From: Rheinheimera sp. EpRS3
GTDB lineage: Bacteria; Pseudomonadota; Gammaproteobacteria; Enterobacterales; Alteromonadaceae
Assembly: GCF_001513785.1 (NCBI RefSeq)
Contig: NZ_LNQS01000012.1
Span: 58,547-122,546, forward strand
Length of the DNA stretch: 64,000 nucleotides
Direction of reading: 5' to 3'
The notes under the pieces: model-generated
Database searches by the model: none
Seen by the model: only the letters and a program-made list of their open reading frames with translations
What the model was told of the DNA's origin: nothing
Made by a program: the position numbers and the translations under genes
Shown here: one piece after another, positions 10,463-20,093 of the stretch
Layout: each line of letters begins with the position of its first letter
Position numbering within the stretch: position 1 is the first letter of the stretch

Positions 10463-11152
10463 ATGCCACATTCTGCAGCAGTAATTACCATAGATGGCCC
10501 CGGCGGTTCCGGCAAAGGCACAATTTGCCGTTTACTGGCCCAGCGTTTAGGCTGGCAATTACTCGACAGTGGCGCTATTTACCGCGTGCTGGCTCTGGCC
10601 GCGATGCATCACCAGATTGTTTGTGATGACGAAGAAGCATTGCAGCCGCTGGCTGCGCATCTGGATGTGCAGTTCAGTAGTGATGAGCATGGCAATATCC
10701 GTATAACCCTCGAAGGCGAAAATGTGTCGCACACCATTCGCACACAAGAAGTCGCTGATTTAGCATCAAAAATTGCTTCTTTGCCACGGGTAAGAGAAGC
10801 ATTGCTACGTCGTCAGCGTGCCTTTGCTGAAGAGCCCGGTTTAGTGGCCGATGGCCGTGATATGGGTACTGTGGTATTTCCGCAGGCTGCAGTTAAAATA
10901 TATTTAACAGCCACCCCGGAAGAGCGCGCCAGACGGCGCTATTTAGAGTTGAAAGAAAAGGGCTTTGATGTTAACATCGGCGACCTTTTGAACGAAATAC
11001 AGGCAAGAGACGAGCGCGATATGAACCGTGCTACTGCGCCGCTGAAACCAGCTGCCGACGCCTACATACTGGATTCGACCAATAAAACGATTGAACAAGT
11101 GTTGGAAGAGGTACTGAACTACGCGGGTATGAAAATACCAGGCTTAGTGTGA
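10463..11152 (+). CDS. cmk: Cytidylate kinase
   Basis: 229 residues from the ATG at 10463 (E. coli 227). Phosphorylates CMP and dCMP with ATP. The P-loop GPGGSGKGT starts at about residue 11, and the nucleotide-lid arginines are in the [14 protein letters not shown] stretch. An in-frame TTG at 10448 would extend the protein by five residues, but AGGGG at 10453-10457 is well placed for 10463 and the [15 protein letters not shown] start fits the family. Upstream of rpsA, the usual gammaproteobacterial order. Confidence 0.97.
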   Translation: MPHSAAVITIDGPGGSGKGTICRLLAQRLGWQLLDSGAIYRVLALAAMHHQIVCDDEEALQPLAAHLDVQFSSDEHGNIRITLEGENVSHTIRTQEVADLASKIASLPRVREALLRRQRAFAEEPGLVADGRDMGTVVFPQAAVKIYLTATPEERARRRYLELKEKGFDVNIGDLLNEIQARDERDMNRATAPLKPAADAYILDSTNKTIEQVLEEVLNYAGMKIPGLV

Positions 11153-11262
11153 ACCAGGCCAAAACCGCATTTTGGACAGCCTGTTAAATGGATTTAAACA
11201 GGTAAATTTAGCAACCCCACAACGCACGACGCGGCGTGGAGCACTTAACTGAAAAAGTGACT

Positions 11263-12939
11263 ATGACTGAAAATTTTGCACAACTACTTGAAGAAAGCTT
11301 TAAATCTGAAACACGCCTTGGCTCTATCATCAAAGGAACAGTTGTTGCTGTTCTGAAAGATGTTGTTATGGTTGACGCAGGTCTGAAATCAGAAGCCGCT
11401 ATCCCGGTTGAACAGTTCAAATCTCTGAACGGCGAAATCGAAGTAAGCGTTGGCGACATCATCGACGTAGCGTTAGACGCCATTGAAGATGGTTTCGGTG
11501 AAACCCAACTGTCTCGTGAAAAAGCTAAACGTCACGAAGCATGGGTACGTCTGGAAAAAGCCTGTGAAGATAAAGAAACTGTTATCGGTGTTATCACTGG
11601 TAAAGTTAAAGGTGGTTTCACAGTTGAAGTTGACAGCATTCGTGCATTCCTGCCTGGTTCATTAGTAGACGTACGTCCGGTGCGTGACACTCTGCACCTG
11701 GAAAACAAAGAACTTGAGTTCAAAGTTATCAAGCTGGATCAGAAGCGTAACAACGTGGTGGTATCACGTCGTGCCGTTATTGAATCAGAAAGCAGCCATG
11801 AACGTGACCAGCTGTTAGAAACGCTGGAAGAAGGCATGGAAGTCAAAGGTATCGTTAAGAACCTGACTGACTACGGTGCATTCGTAGACTTAGGTGGCGT
11901 AGACGGCTTACTGCATATCACTGATATGGCGTGGAAGCGCGTTAAGCACCCAAGCGAAATCGTTAATGTTGGCGACGAAATTCCAGTAAAAGTACTGAAA
12001 TTCGACCGCGAAAAACAACGTGTATCTTTAGGTCTGAAACAAATGGGTGAAGATCCATGGGCCGCTATCGCATCACGTTACCCAGAAGGTGCCCGCATCA
12101 CTGGTCGCGTAACTAACCTGACTGATTACGGCTGCTTCGTAGAAATCGAAGAAGGCGTGGAAGGTTTAGTACACGTTTCAGAAATGGACTGGACCAACAA
12201 AAACATCCACCCATCTAAAGTTGTTAACTTAGGTGATTCAGTGGAAGTTATGGTTCTGGAAATTGACGAAGAACGTCGTCGTATTTCTTTAGGCCTGAAA
12301 CAGTGTAAAGCTAACCCGTGGGAAGAGTTCGCTAAGGGCTTCAACAAGGGTGATCGCGTAAGCGGTAAGATCAAGTCAATCACTGACTTCGGTATCTTCA
12401 TCGGTTTAGATGGCGGCATCGATGGTCTGGTTCACTTATCAGACATCAGCTGGAACGCCACTGGCGAAGAAGCAGTTCGTGAATTCAAGAAAGGCGACGA
12501 AGTACACGCAGTTGTGTTACAAGTTGACCCAGAGCGCGAGCGTATTTCTTTAGGTATCAAGCAGCTGGACGAAGACCCGTTCAACGGCTACCTTGCTGAC
12601 AACAAAAAAGGTGCTATCGTTAAAGGTGAAGTAACTGCCGTTGACGCTAAAGGCGCTACTGTGATGTTAGAAGGTGCGGTAGAAGGTTATGTTCGTGTAT
12701 CTGATATCGCGCGTGAGCGTATTGAAGATGCCACTACGGTACTGAAAGTAGGCGAAGAAATTGAAGCTCGTTTAATGGGTGTTGATCGCAAAAACCGCGT
12801 AATCAGCCTGTCAATCAAAGCGAAATTCGAAGCTGAAGAAAAAGAAGCTATGGATACTGTCAACAGCAAGCAACAAGAAGCTGATTTTGGTGGTAACGCT
12901 ATGGCCGAAGCATTTAAAGCTGCTCAGAAGCAGGATTAA
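11263..12939 (+). CDS. rpsA: 30S ribosomal protein S1
   Basis: 558 residues from the ATG at 11263 (E. coli 557). Binds mRNA on the 30S subunit and helps unfold structured leaders. Six S1/OB-fold repeats follow each other from about residue 20 to 520, several with the SLGLKQ ending. An in-frame GTG at 11236 would add nine residues, but [13 protein letters not shown] is the conserved start. No clear Shine-Dalgarno precedes the ATG; the same is known for E. coli rpsA, whose leader is folded and autoregulated by S1, so similar control is likely here. Confidence 0.98.
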   Translation: MTENFAQLLEESFKSETRLGSIIKGTVVAVLKDVVMVDAGLKSEAAIPVEQFKSLNGEIEVSVGDIIDVALDAIEDGFGETQLSREKAKRHEAWVRLEKACEDKETVIGVITGKVKGGFTVEVDSIRAFLPGSLVDVRPVRDTLHLENKELEFKVIKLDQKRNNVVVSRRAVIESESSHERDQLLETLEEGMEVKGIVKNLTDYGAFVDLGGVDGLLHITDMAWKRVKHPSEIVNVGDEIPVKVLKFDREKQRVSLGLKQMGEDPWAAIASRYPEGARITGRVTNLTDYGCFVEIEEGVEGLVHVSEMDWTNKNIHPSKVVNLGDSVEVMVLEIDEERRRISLGLKQCKANPWEEFAKGFNKGDRVSGKIKSITDFGIFIGLDGGIDGLVHLSDISWNATGEEAVREFKKGDEVHAVVLQVDPERERISLGIKQLDEDPFNGYLADNKKGAIVKGEVTAVDAKGATVMLEGAVEGYVRVSDIARERIEDATTVLKVGEEIEARLMGVDRKNRVISLSIKAKFEAEEKEAMDTVNSKQQEADFGGNAMAEAFKAAQKQD

Positions 12940-12950
12940 TTGCTAACGAA

Positions 12951-12971
12951 GCAGGGGGCTTAGCCTCCTGC
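12951..12971 (+). terminator. Terminator or attenuator between rpsA and ihfB
   Basis: An 8-base GC-rich stem (12951-12958 with 12964-12971, one wobble) and a short T-run follow the rpsA stop. It would reduce readthrough from the highly expressed rpsA into ihfB. Confidence 0.6.
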
Positions 12972-13002
12972 TTTATCCAAAATCAAGTTTGCCGGAGGGG
13001 CT

Positions 13003-13287
13003 ATGACCAAGTCTGAATTAATTGAAAAATTAGCTACTGATTTCCCGCATATTCAGGTCAAGGATGTTGAAGCTTCAGTTAAAGAAATCCTCGAGCAGAT
13101 GGCGCAATCCTTAGCCGCCAACGAACGCATTGAAATTCGTGGTTTTGGTAGTTTTTCTCTGCATTACCGTGCACCACGGGTAGGGCGTAATCCTAAAACC
13201 GGTGACAAGGTTGAACTGGACGGTAAGCATGTACCGCATTTTAAACCTGGTAAAGAATTACGTGACCGGGTAAAAGACAACACCTGA
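13003..13287 (+). CDS. ihfB: Integration host factor subunit beta
   Basis: 94 residues, the same as E. coli IhfB and very similar throughout. Forms with IhfA a heterodimer that bends DNA sharply in recombination, replication and transcription. The DNA-inserting arm motif [12 protein letters not shown] and the [11 protein letters not shown] stretch are intact. A strong GGAGG site precedes the ATG. The ihfA partner is not in the window. Confidence 0.98.
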   Translation: MTKSELIEKLATDFPHIQVKDVEASVKEILEQMAQSLAANERIEIRGFGSFSLHYRAPRVGRNPKTGDKVELDGKHVPHFKPGKELRDRVKDNT

Positions 13288-13328
13288 GCCTCAATACATT
13301 GAGTTTGCAGGCGTAAACGGAGTTTCCC

Positions 13329-13571
13329 TTGCGCAGACTACTTTATATCGCAGTAATAGTAGCCCTGATTGTAATAGGGGTGCTGTTTGGTTCCATTAAT
13401 CAGCAACTGGCTGATTTAAATCTTCTTATTGTCAGCGCACGCTTAAGAGTTGTTGATATTGCGCTGATTTTCCTGCTGCTGGGCATTGTGCTTGGCCTGA
13501 TGATAGCCCTGTTGTATTCACTGCAACGTAAAGCAAAGGGTTGGCTGCGTAAATCAACGGAAAACAGCTAG
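13329..13571 (+). CDS. lapA: Lipopolysaccharide assembly protein A (LapA/YciS domain)
   Basis: 80-residue inner-membrane protein with two hydrophobic helices (about residues 4-22 and 39-60) and a basic tail. The family works with LapB in controlling LPS synthesis. The start is TTG at 13329, supported by GGAG at 13319-13322 and by the lack of any suitable ATG. Shorter than E. coli LapA (102). Ends 3 bases before lapB, so they are co-transcribed. Confidence 0.88.
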   Translation: MRRLLYIAVIVALIVIGVLFGSINQQLADLNLLIVSARLRVVDIALIFLLLGIVLGLMIALLYSLQRKAKGWLRKSTENS

Positions 13572-13574
13572 CCT

Positions 13575-14711
13575 ATGTTAGAGCTGCTGTTTTTGTTATT
13601 GCCGGTAGCTGCAGCCTATGGCTGGTTTATGGGACGCAACAGCGTTACACATAAAGAACTTAAAGGGCGTGCCAGCATTACCCGCAATTTATCTTCTGGT
13701 TTAAACTTCTTATTAACCGATCAGGAAGATAAAGCTATTGAGCAGTTATTAGAGCTGCTAGATATCGAAGCCGCCACCATTGAAACTTATCTGGCGTTGG
13801 CCAACCTGTTTCGCCGCAAAGGCGACTGGGACAAGGCCATTCGTATTCACGAAAAGCTGCATCAACTTAAATTACCCAAACCGCAAGCTCAGCAAATTCA
13901 GTTTGAACTGGCAAAAGATTACTTTTCAGCCGGCTTGTATGACAGAGCGGAAAAATTGCTGGTTAATTTGGTTAAGTCACCGGTGCTTGGTGAAGCTGCA
14001 CTCAAGCAATTGTTCAGCATTTTTATTGCTACACACGAGTGGCACAAAGCTGAGCAGTACAGTGCAGTGGTTGATCATACCGAGTCACGCTCGTTGCGAA
14101 TTGCTCAGGCTAATATGCAAATTGAAGCTTTAAAACAACAGCCGCAATACAGCACCGAACCATTATTGGAGTTGGCATCACGTTACCCGGCGGCTGTGCG
14201 ACCTAAGTATGAGCTGGCTCAACGGGCACTTGCCGATCAGCATACTGCGCTTGCCAAGTCAGCTTTGCTTTATATTGTTGAACATAAGCCGCAGTGGAGT
14301 GCCGATATCCTGCCGTTATTGCAACAATGCGCGCTGACTGACGAAGAGTGGTATCAGTTGCTAAGCCAGCTGGCCAATAAACAGCATAATATCAGTTCAG
14401 TAGTACTGCTGGCCAGTTGGCTGGCACAGCATGGTTCAGCCACAGCAGCTGAGCAATTTTTGCTGGATAAATTAAAACAGCAACCGAGTATCCGGTTGTT
14501 TCAGAAATTACTGCAGATCAGGCAGCAGCAATCGGCACCGGCCGCAGAAGCATTGTCTTCAGTTGAAGAGCTGGTTAACGCCTATCTGGATAAAAAATCG
14601 TTATACAGTTGCCGTAACTGTGGTTTTAAAACCCGTAAACATTATTGGTTGTGTCCATCTTGTCAGCAGTGGGAAACTGTAGAGCCTATCAGTGGCATTG
14701 ATGGTCGTTAG
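13575..14711 (+). CDS. lapB: Lipopolysaccharide assembly protein B (LapB/YciM)
   Basis: 378 residues. An N-terminal membrane anchor ([19 protein letters not shown]) is followed by TPR repeats and a C-terminal rubredoxin-like zinc knuckle with CRNC and CPSC pairs. In E. coli LapB adapts LpxC to FtsH proteolysis and so limits lipid A synthesis. Adjacent to lapA and pyrF as in related genomes. Confidence 0.95.
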   Translation: MLELLFLLLPVAAAYGWFMGRNSVTHKELKGRASITRNLSSGLNFLLTDQEDKAIEQLLELLDIEAATIETYLALANLFRRKGDWDKAIRIHEKLHQLKLPKPQAQQIQFELAKDYFSAGLYDRAEKLLVNLVKSPVLGEAALKQLFSIFIATHEWHKAEQYSAVVDHTESRSLRIAQANMQIEALKQQPQYSTEPLLELASRYPAAVRPKYELAQRALADQHTALAKSALLYIVEHKPQWSADILPLLQQCALTDEEWYQLLSQLANKQHNISSVVLLASWLAQHGSATAAEQFLLDKLKQQPSIRLFQKLLQIRQQQSAPAAEALSSVEELVNAYLDKKSLYSCRNCGFKTRKHYWLCPSCQQWETVEPISGIDGR

Positions 14712-14725
14712 TTAAAGGAAAAAGC

Positions 14726-15430
14726 ATGTCGTGTAACACTCCTGTGGTGGTGGCTCTTGATTTTGAACAAAAAGCAGATGCACTGAATTTAGTTAGCCAG
14801 TTAGACCCAACCCTGTGCCGGCTGAAAATCGGCAAAGAAATGTTTACTCACTTTGGCCCGCAGTTTGTGCAACAGCTGCAGCAGCGCCACTTTGATGTGT
14901 TTCTGGATTTAAAATTTCACGACATACCCAACACCGTGGCTAAGGCGGTAAAAGCTGCTGCCGATCTGGGTGTGTGGATGGTAAACGTACACGCCAGCGG
15001 CGGCAGTAAAATGATGCATGCTGCGCGTGAAGCACTGACAACTTACGGTGCTGACAAACCTTATCTTATAGCTGTTACTGTGTTAACCAGCATGGAACAA
15101 AGTGATTTAGCTGAGCTGGGCATTAATCAAACGCCAGAGCAGCAGGTACTGAAGCTGGCAACGTTGACACACCTGGTGGGTTTAGATGGCGTGGTGTGTT
15201 CAGCACAAGAGGCGGCATTATTAAAACAACAATTTGGCAAACACTTTTGTTTGGTTACACCAGGTATTCGCCCGGCCAGCAGTAGCCAGGACGACCAAAA
15301 ACGTGTAATGACTCCGGCTCAGGCACTCTTTGCAGGTGTTGATTACATGGTGATCGGTCGCCCGATCACGAAAGCCATGCACCCACTGCAAGCATTGAAT
15401 GCTATAGTTCAGGAGATATCAAACGCCTAA
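14726..15430 (+). CDS. pyrF: Orotidine 5'-phosphate decarboxylase
   Basis: 234-residue TIM barrel catalysing the last step of UMP synthesis. The catalytic Asp-Lys-Asp set is in [12 protein letters not shown], and the phosphate loop is in PGIRP and MVIGRPI. A GGAAAAAGC leader precedes the ATG. Downstream of lapB by 14 bases, the known lapB-pyrF order. Confidence 0.97.
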   Translation: MSCNTPVVVALDFEQKADALNLVSQLDPTLCRLKIGKEMFTHFGPQFVQQLQQRHFDVFLDLKFHDIPNTVAKAVKAAADLGVWMVNVHASGGSKMMHAAREALTTYGADKPYLIAVTVLTSMEQSDLAELGINQTPEQQVLKLATLTHLVGLDGVVCSAQEAALLKQQFGKHFCLVTPGIRPASSSQDDQKRVMTPAQALFAGVDYMVIGRPITKAMHPLQALNAIVQEISNA

Positions 15431-15447
15431 TTAATCAGGAGGTTAGG

Positions 15448-17172
15448 GTGGATGGCATAAACCTCGCGATATTAGTTGGCGGTTTTCTTTTTGTTATCAG
15501 TATCATAGCTACGCTTATTTCAGCGCGCCTTGGCGCGCCCATGCTATTGGTATTTCTTATAATCGGCATGCTGGCAGGCGAACAAGGCCTGGTTGGCATT
15601 AAGTTCGATAACCCGCAAGTTGCGTTTTTAATTGGCTCTATCGCGCTGGTTATTATTCTGTTTGACGGCGGTATGCGCACCCATCCGGAACGTTTTCGGG
15701 TAGCTTTGGCGCCGGCATCTATGCTGGCAACCCTCGGTGTAATGCTTACCTGCGGTATTGTCGGTATTTCTGCTGCTTATTTACTAGATATGACCTTATT
15801 GCAAGGCTTACTGCTGGGCGCTATTTTAAGCTCAACTGATGCTGCAGCGGTATTTTCTATTTTCCAATCGCAGGGCCTGCGTATTAAAGATCGGGTGGCC
15901 TCAACGCTGGAAATAGAGTCGGGCAGTAACGATCCCATGGCTGTTATTTTAACCCTTACTCTGGTTGGTATTCTAGCGCAGGGGGAACCTGTAAGCTGGT
16001 CGGTCGCTTTTGTATTTTTACAACAAGCGGTAGTAGGTGGGTTAATGGGTTATGGAGCAGGGCGCGTGTTTGTATTTTTGTGCCGTAAATTACCGCTTAG
16101 CTTCGCTTTTTTCCCTTTATTGGCCGTCGCCAGCTGTATCTTTATTTATGCGGCAACCAACTCTTTCGGTGGCAGCGGTTTTTTAGCCGTGTATTTAATG
16201 GGTTATCTGGTCGGTAATGCACGCTTACCACAGATTATTCATATTTTGCGCATGCATGACGGCCTGGCCTGGATCAGCCAGATTGGTATGTTTCTGATGT
16301 TAGGTCTACTGGTTGTGCCCAGCAACTTAATGAATCATCTGGTACCGGCATTATTGCTGGCTGCGGTGCTGATTTTTATCGCCAGACCGATAGCCGTATT
16401 TTTCAGTTTAATACCATTTCGTTTCCCGGCACGCGATCAGCTGTTTATCAGCTGGGTTGGGCTGCGCGGTGCGGTTCCTATTATTCTGGCGCTGTTTCCG
16501 TGGCTGGCCGGCATGCCGGATGAACATCTGTATTTTGACGTCGCCTTTGTGGTGGTTATTGTATCTTTAGTGGTGCAAGGCTGGAGCATAGTGCCGGTAG
16601 CGCGCTGGCTAAAACTGGAAGTACCGGCCGAACTGACACCCGATCAGGTGATGCCGCTGGATGCGGTTCCCAGTAACGATGTAATGGAAGTGCTGGCATT
16701 TAAAGTAACCGACACCTCACCGGTGTTAGCTTCCAGCTGGGCAGATTTACAGTTTAAACATCCGGTACATTTTTTAGGTGTTGTGCGCGATGGTGAATGG
16801 ATATTGCCGGCAAAAACGCCGGTGTTTACCAGCAAAGACACCATAATGGTGCTAACTAAACTTAAACATGCCCGGCAAATAAGTGAAGTGCTGGCCAAAG
16901 ATGCAGAGAAATCAGTAATAAGCCAAAGCAGTTTCTTCGGTGATTTTGTGCTTAACGGTAGCATCAGCCTTAGCGATTTAGATGCGTTTTACACCATCAA
17001 TATTGAAGATCAGGACAAGCAGCAAACACTGGCTGGCTATATCACCCAGCGTTTTCACCGCCGGGTGGTTATTGGTGACCAGGTGCAGCTGGACAAACTG
17101 TTATTAACAGTGCGCCAGGTAAACGACGCCGGCGAAGCAACTCAGGTGGGTATCAAACCCGTAGCTGATTAG
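15448..17172 (+). CDS. nhaP2: K+/H+ antiporter, NhaP2/CvrA type
   Basis: 574 residues (E. coli CvrA 578). About twelve membrane helices cover residues 5-390 (CPA1 antiporter domain, with the LSSTDAAAVFSI and IESGSNDPMA motifs), then a cytoplasmic RCK_C domain and a CorC/HlyC-like C-terminal domain. Family members export K+ in exchange for protons. The start is GTG, fixed by a perfect AGGAGG at 15437-15442 with 5-base spacing. It lies 17 bases after pyrF. Confidence 0.92.
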   Translation: MDGINLAILVGGFLFVISIIATLISARLGAPMLLVFLIIGMLAGEQGLVGIKFDNPQVAFLIGSIALVIILFDGGMRTHPERFRVALAPASMLATLGVMLTCGIVGISAAYLLDMTLLQGLLLGAILSSTDAAAVFSIFQSQGLRIKDRVASTLEIESGSNDPMAVILTLTLVGILAQGEPVSWSVAFVFLQQAVVGGLMGYGAGRVFVFLCRKLPLSFAFFPLLAVASCIFIYAATNSFGGSGFLAVYLMGYLVGNARLPQIIHILRMHDGLAWISQIGMFLMLGLLVVPSNLMNHLVPALLLAAVLIFIARPIAVFFSLIPFRFPARDQLFISWVGLRGAVPIILALFPWLAGMPDEHLYFDVAFVVVIVSLVVQGWSIVPVARWLKLEVPAELTPDQVMPLDAVPSNDVMEVLAFKVTDTSPVLASSWADLQFKHPVHFLGVVRDGEWILPAKTPVFTSKDTIMVLTKLKHARQISEVLAKDAEKSVISQSSFFGDFVLNGSISLSDLDAFYTINIEDQDKQQTLAGYITQRFHRRVVIGDQVQLDKLLLTVRQVNDAGEATQVGIKPVAD

Positions 17173-17190
17173 CGCAGTTAATCCTGCGCT
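17171..17190. terminator. Small hairpin at the convergent end of nhaP2
   Basis: A 7-bp stem (17171-17177 with 17184-17190) spans the nhaP2 stop and the end of the opposing small gene. The U-run is poor in both directions, so it is only a candidate bidirectional terminator. Confidence 0.35.
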
Positions 17191-17444
17191 TTGGCGTCAT
17201 TTTGCAGCATGCGTTCCAGTTTGGTTTTAGACATAACATACATCGTTACGGTGTCTTTTAGATCGGCATGTGCATTTAGCAGCGCGTTATGCTTTTTTTC
17301 CAGCTCATCAAAGTCTTTTTTCAGCTGCACATATTCAGCAAGGCCTTTAAAGATAGCTTTTGAGTAAGTAAGCTCAGCCGTCATACGCTGTACTTTGGCT
17401 AAAATAGCCAGTTGCTCGTCATTGGGGCGAATGGTAATTGCCAT
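17178..17444 (-). CDS. Small protein with a possible ribbon-helix-helix start and coiled-coil tail
   Basis: 88 residues. The first 40 have a strand-helix-turn-helix pattern (AITIRP, then two helices ending in KAIFKGLAEYVQL) as in Arc/CopG-type DNA-binding proteins; residues 42-85 are charged heptads, probably a coiled coil for self-association. I do not recognise a named family. Convergent with nhaP2. Could be a small regulator; that is inference from predicted shape. Confidence 0.65.
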   Translation of the reverse strand: MAITIRPNDEQLAILAKVQRMTAELTYSKAIFKGLAEYVQLKKDFDELEKKHNALLNAHADLKDTVTMYVMSKTKLERMLQNDAKAQD

Positions 17445-17680
17445 ATATAAAACCTGAAAAAATACCGAATGACAGCATTCTACAGCGCTGAGTTAAAATG
17501 GGAAGTCTATTGGATGCATATGAAGGTAATTAGAACTGACACACGGGTTTTATGGTTTCAATAGCCGCTTTACCAACTATAGCTTTATATCCCATAATCA
17601 ATATTATGTTAAATTGCATTTATACCTAATACAAACCCTTATGCGCTATTGCCATCATCATGCTCGCGTTGGCTTCTAGT

Positions 17681-18169
17681 TTATGCGGCTTCTACAGTTA
17701 TACCTTTTGTACTCCGCTTTAATTTGCTTATTTCATGCGCTAATTGTTTTGATACCTCAATTAGCAGCATGATTAATGCAACCACTAAGGCTGTTATGTC
17801 TAATTTGCTGATATACGGCATAAATTTCTCTGTCGAACTGCCGTATATATCCAGAATTAACCACCGCGACAAGGTGTAAAAACCAACAGACAATGATAAC
17901 GTAGTAAAGCAGCTAAGCAAATTCGGCAATAAAGGTAGCTCACGCTTCCGCCTGATTTCAGTTATGTATGCCGCGATAAATAATGATGACACTAAGCCGG
18001 TGATAACTCGCGGAACGACCTGCTCACCGCAGTCTGATGCAAGAAACTTAACTGTTGATGCGACAATTTCTGGATAGTAAAACGACACCATCAAAGACGC
18101 CGCCGAAAGCAAAAAAAATCCAACAGTTGGCCACGGTATTTCCCGTGCGTTATTCGGCAGTGCTGGCAT
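17681..18169 (-). CDS. Unknown four-helix membrane protein
   Basis: 162 residues with four hydrophobic segments (about residues 14-30, 53-67, 84-105 and 121-141) and a basic C-terminal tail. No family recognised. Its start lies inside the end of the glycine-zipper gene (20-base overlap), so the two are probably translated from one transcript and may act together at the membrane. An AAGG lies rather far upstream, suggesting translational coupling. AT-richer than the housekeeping genes; part of the accessory patch. Confidence 0.6.
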   Translation of the reverse strand: MPALPNNAREIPWPTVGFFLLSAASLMVSFYYPEIVASTVKFLASDCGEQVVPRVITGLVSSLFIAAYITEIRRKRELPLLPNLLSCFTTLSLSVGFYTLSRWLILDIYGSSTEKFMPYISKLDITALVVALIMLLIEVSKQLAHEISKLKRSTKGITVEAA

Positions 18170-18464
18170 TAAACGTGGTGGCCTTTTGTTTGTCTTCTTT
18201 TACGAGATTTTCACCGACTAGCGCACCAATAGTGCCACCTATAGCAAGCCCTACACCGCCACCCAATACCCCGACCAGTGCGCCCACCGCTGCCGGTATA
18301 ACGCTTGTGGAATCGGATTCTGCTTGAACTTGATTAACGGCATATATTGTATCACCGTGTTTGAATTTGGCGCTGCCGATCAGCCTTGCCAATTCTTTAC
18401 GGTTTTGAGCATCGTAGCCCAGCTGCACCTTTTGGTTGTTGCTGTCTAGAATATACAAACGCAT
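18150..18464 (-). CDS. Small protein with an N-terminal beta-rich domain and a glycine-zipper membrane segment
   Basis: 104 residues from the ATG at 18464; an ATG three codons earlier (18473) sits too close to the GAGGG site. The N-terminal 50 residues (RLYILDSNNQKVQLGY...) look like a small soluble domain; residues 60-92 form a glycine-rich segment (GALVGVLGGGVGLAIGGTIG) typical of glycine-zipper oligomerising membrane helices; a charged tail follows. First gene of a two-gene unit with the four-helix protein. Function unknown. Confidence 0.6.
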   Translation of the reverse strand: MRLYILDSNNQKVQLGYDAQNRKELARLIGSAKFKHGDTIYAVNQVQAESDSTSVIPAAVGALVGVLGGGVGLAIGGTIGALVGENLVKEDKQKATTFNASTAE

Positions 18465-18636
18465 TTGATACATACCCTCTTAGCTATATTTCGATTCTAC
18501 GCTATTCGGCAAAAAAATCCATCATCTGCGTTAGCTGCGCTCTTTAAATTTGTACTCTACGACACCGCGCTTTGCCAGTTCAGCCGCTGAGGCCCTAACG
18601 CGCTAAAAAGCCTATTGCAGGCGCTTATGTTAACTA

Positions 18637-18963
18637 CTAAGGCCCGAAAGTAATTTTAACACTTTGTTTTATACAAAAATCTACTTTAACAGAAGCACTC
18701 CATCCTCCTTGACTAAAATTGCCTCGGACATACTGGTGACAACTGGATTCAGGTGAATGAATCCATTCAAAGACTGCTGATTCTGATGGATTTAGGTCTA
18801 CCGAGCTAAATGATGACCACGAATGATTGTTGGAGGATATCTGTAAATCGATTAGTTTTGCTGATGTCTTATTTTCTACCATAAATTTTATCGTGTCAGC
18901 ACTTGCGTTTAACGAAAATAGAACCAGAATATTGATAACTGATTTTTGAAAAATTCTATCCAT
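18637..18963 (-). CDS. Small secreted protein, unknown function
   Basis: 108 residues. An N-terminal basic-hydrophobic stretch ending in NASA at about residue 22 looks like a cleavable signal peptide. The mature part has two cysteines (in SSCHQY and DFCIK) that could form a disulphide in the periplasm, and alternating strands suggest a small beta-sandwich. Divergent from the next pair with only 42 bases between starts, implying shared promoter space. No family recognised. Confidence 0.6.
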   Translation of the reverse strand: MDRIFQKSVINILVLFSLNASADTIKFMVENKTSAKLIDLQISSNNHSWSSFSSVDLNPSESAVFEWIHSPESSCHQYVRGNFSQGGWSASVKVDFCIKQSVKITFGP

Positions 18964-19005
18964 GGTTGCTTTACCTAATCTAGTTTATTTTAAAAGGAAG
19001 TATAA

Positions 19006-19596
19006 ATGAGCACTTTTGATTATGCCGTAATCCTAGCTGCTGTTGCAGGCCTTATAATGGTAGTCGGTGGTATTGTTCTTATCTACAAAGGTGCTCTCGT
19101 TTTGGCTGCAACAGATTCAAGTACAGCTCTCAGTATTGAATGGAAACAGGACTTTCGCCTTAATACCCAAGTGCCTGGCATAGCTTTTTTCTTAATTGGC
19201 CTGATATTTTCATCAATATCAATCTATTCCTCAAAGCCAACCTCTGTGGAGCCAATAACTATTGAAGGGGAAATTGTCGATATTGCTGAACCAGTAACTA
19301 TACGAGCAAGGTCCTCAACATGGACCCTTGATGGTGGCACAAATGGCATCGTTAGAGGTAGGATTCACCCCCACGTCGAAGATATTACTCTAGAAATTTC
19401 CGCTCCAGGGTACAAGCCTGAAAGAATCACATTTAGCCTTAATGAACTTAAAAACAGAACTTTAAAATTTGAATCAATTGAGCTTGAACAGCAGATAACT
19501 GCAATTGTAGGAAGCATGCAAAATATTATTCCCGTTGATGCCAGTGATAATATTCAGCCCATCACTGCACCATCATCTTTTGGAGATGCCCAATGA
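19006..19596 (+). CDS. Two-helix membrane protein with an extracytoplasmic beta domain, unknown
   Basis: 196 residues. Hydrophobic segments at about 7-28 and 54-74 anchor the protein; the rest (about 80-170) is strand-rich and reads like a PEGA/carboxypeptidase-regulatory type beta-sandwich (GRIHPHVEDITLEISAPGYK). A strong AAGGAAG site precedes the ATG. Its stop overlaps the next start (ATGA), so the two form a coupled pair. Noticeably AT-rich, consistent with acquisition. Function unknown. Confidence 0.6.
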   Translation: MSTFDYAVILAAVAGLIMVVGGIVLIYKGALVLAATDSSTALSIEWKQDFRLNTQVPGIAFFLIGLIFSSISIYSSKPTSVEPITIEGEIVDIAEPVTIRARSSTWTLDGGTNGIVRGRIHPHVEDITLEISAPGYKPERITFSLNELKNRTLKFESIELEQQITAIVGSMQNIIPVDASDNIQPITAPSSFGDAQ

Positions 19597-19934
19597 AAAC
19601 AAGGAAAATTACGTTCTCCATTTATGTATTCTTATTCTCGATATTTCTATTAAGTGAAGCAAAAGCTCAATACGGCCCAACTACTGTAGTTCAAGGTTCG
19701 TTTTGTAGTGCACAAAATGGATCGCCTGCGCCTGGTCTTATGGTATCTCTCGTTCACCCTGTCTTAGGGCGCAGTGCTCCTGCATATACAAATGAATATG
19801 GGTATTTCCAAATGTTCAACATTCCTCTAAATAACATTCCATATTACATAGAGGTGTACTGGGGTAATAGATTAATCTTCAGAGCCCAAATAAATGTGTA
19901 CGGTCCATTAAATTTGCCTATGCAATGCATTTAA
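19593..19934 (+). CDS. Small exported protein with a carboxypeptidase-regulatory-like fold
   Basis: 113 residues. A signal peptide (hydrophobic 8-24, cleavage near AKA-Q) is followed by a single domain with TVVQGSFCSAQNGSPAPGLM and TNEYGYFQMFNIP, the pattern of a small Ig-like CarboxypepD_reg domain; two cysteines (near residues 38 and 112) could pair. Coupled to the preceding gene by a 4-base overlap, so both probably serve one envelope function. No named family. Confidence 0.6.
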   Translation: MKTRKITFSIYVFLFSIFLLSEAKAQYGPTTVVQGSFCSAQNGSPAPGLMVSLVHPVLGRSAPAYTNEYGYFQMFNIPLNNIPYYIEVYWGNRLIFRAQINVYGPLNLPMQCI

Positions 19935-19947
19935 CGTTTAAAACGTT
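19933..19947. repeat. Perfect short inverted repeat at the end of the secreted-protein gene
   Basis: AACGTTT and its exact complement are separated by one base and overlap the stop codon. No T-run follows, so it is not a normal terminator; it could be an operator-like palindrome or chance. Confidence 0.35.
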
Positions 19948-20072
19948 TCACTCTTGTCAAAGCAGCCAAATTGAATAGCAATCTTGCCGTTGTTTGGTTT
20001 GAGGTGTTTAGCAAGGCGTTTTAACTGTTTACTGGTTAGAAATTCTTTTTTAAATATAACTGCCTGCAGCAT
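19938..20072 (-). CDS. Possible 44-residue small ORF or gene remnant
   Basis: An ATG at 20072 opens 44 basic codons (including LTSKQLKRLAKHLKPNN) ending at 19938. Composition looks protein-like, but no clear ribosome-binding site is present and no family is recognised. It may be the tail of a decayed gene, as the stretch just upstream also looks like a remnant. Confidence 0.25.
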   Translation of the reverse strand: MLQAVIFKKEFLTSKQLKRLAKHLKPNNGKIAIQFGCFDKSETF

Positions 20073-20093
20073 TTCTGCATTTTATTTTGAAGC

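Noticed and set aside
18585..18627. Integron attC-like imperfect inverted repeat (CCCTAAC ... GTTAACT) after a small unknown gene
   Set aside because: Only about 43 bases long, core sites match imperfectly, no second copy near the other small genes, gene orientations are mixed, and no integrase is present.
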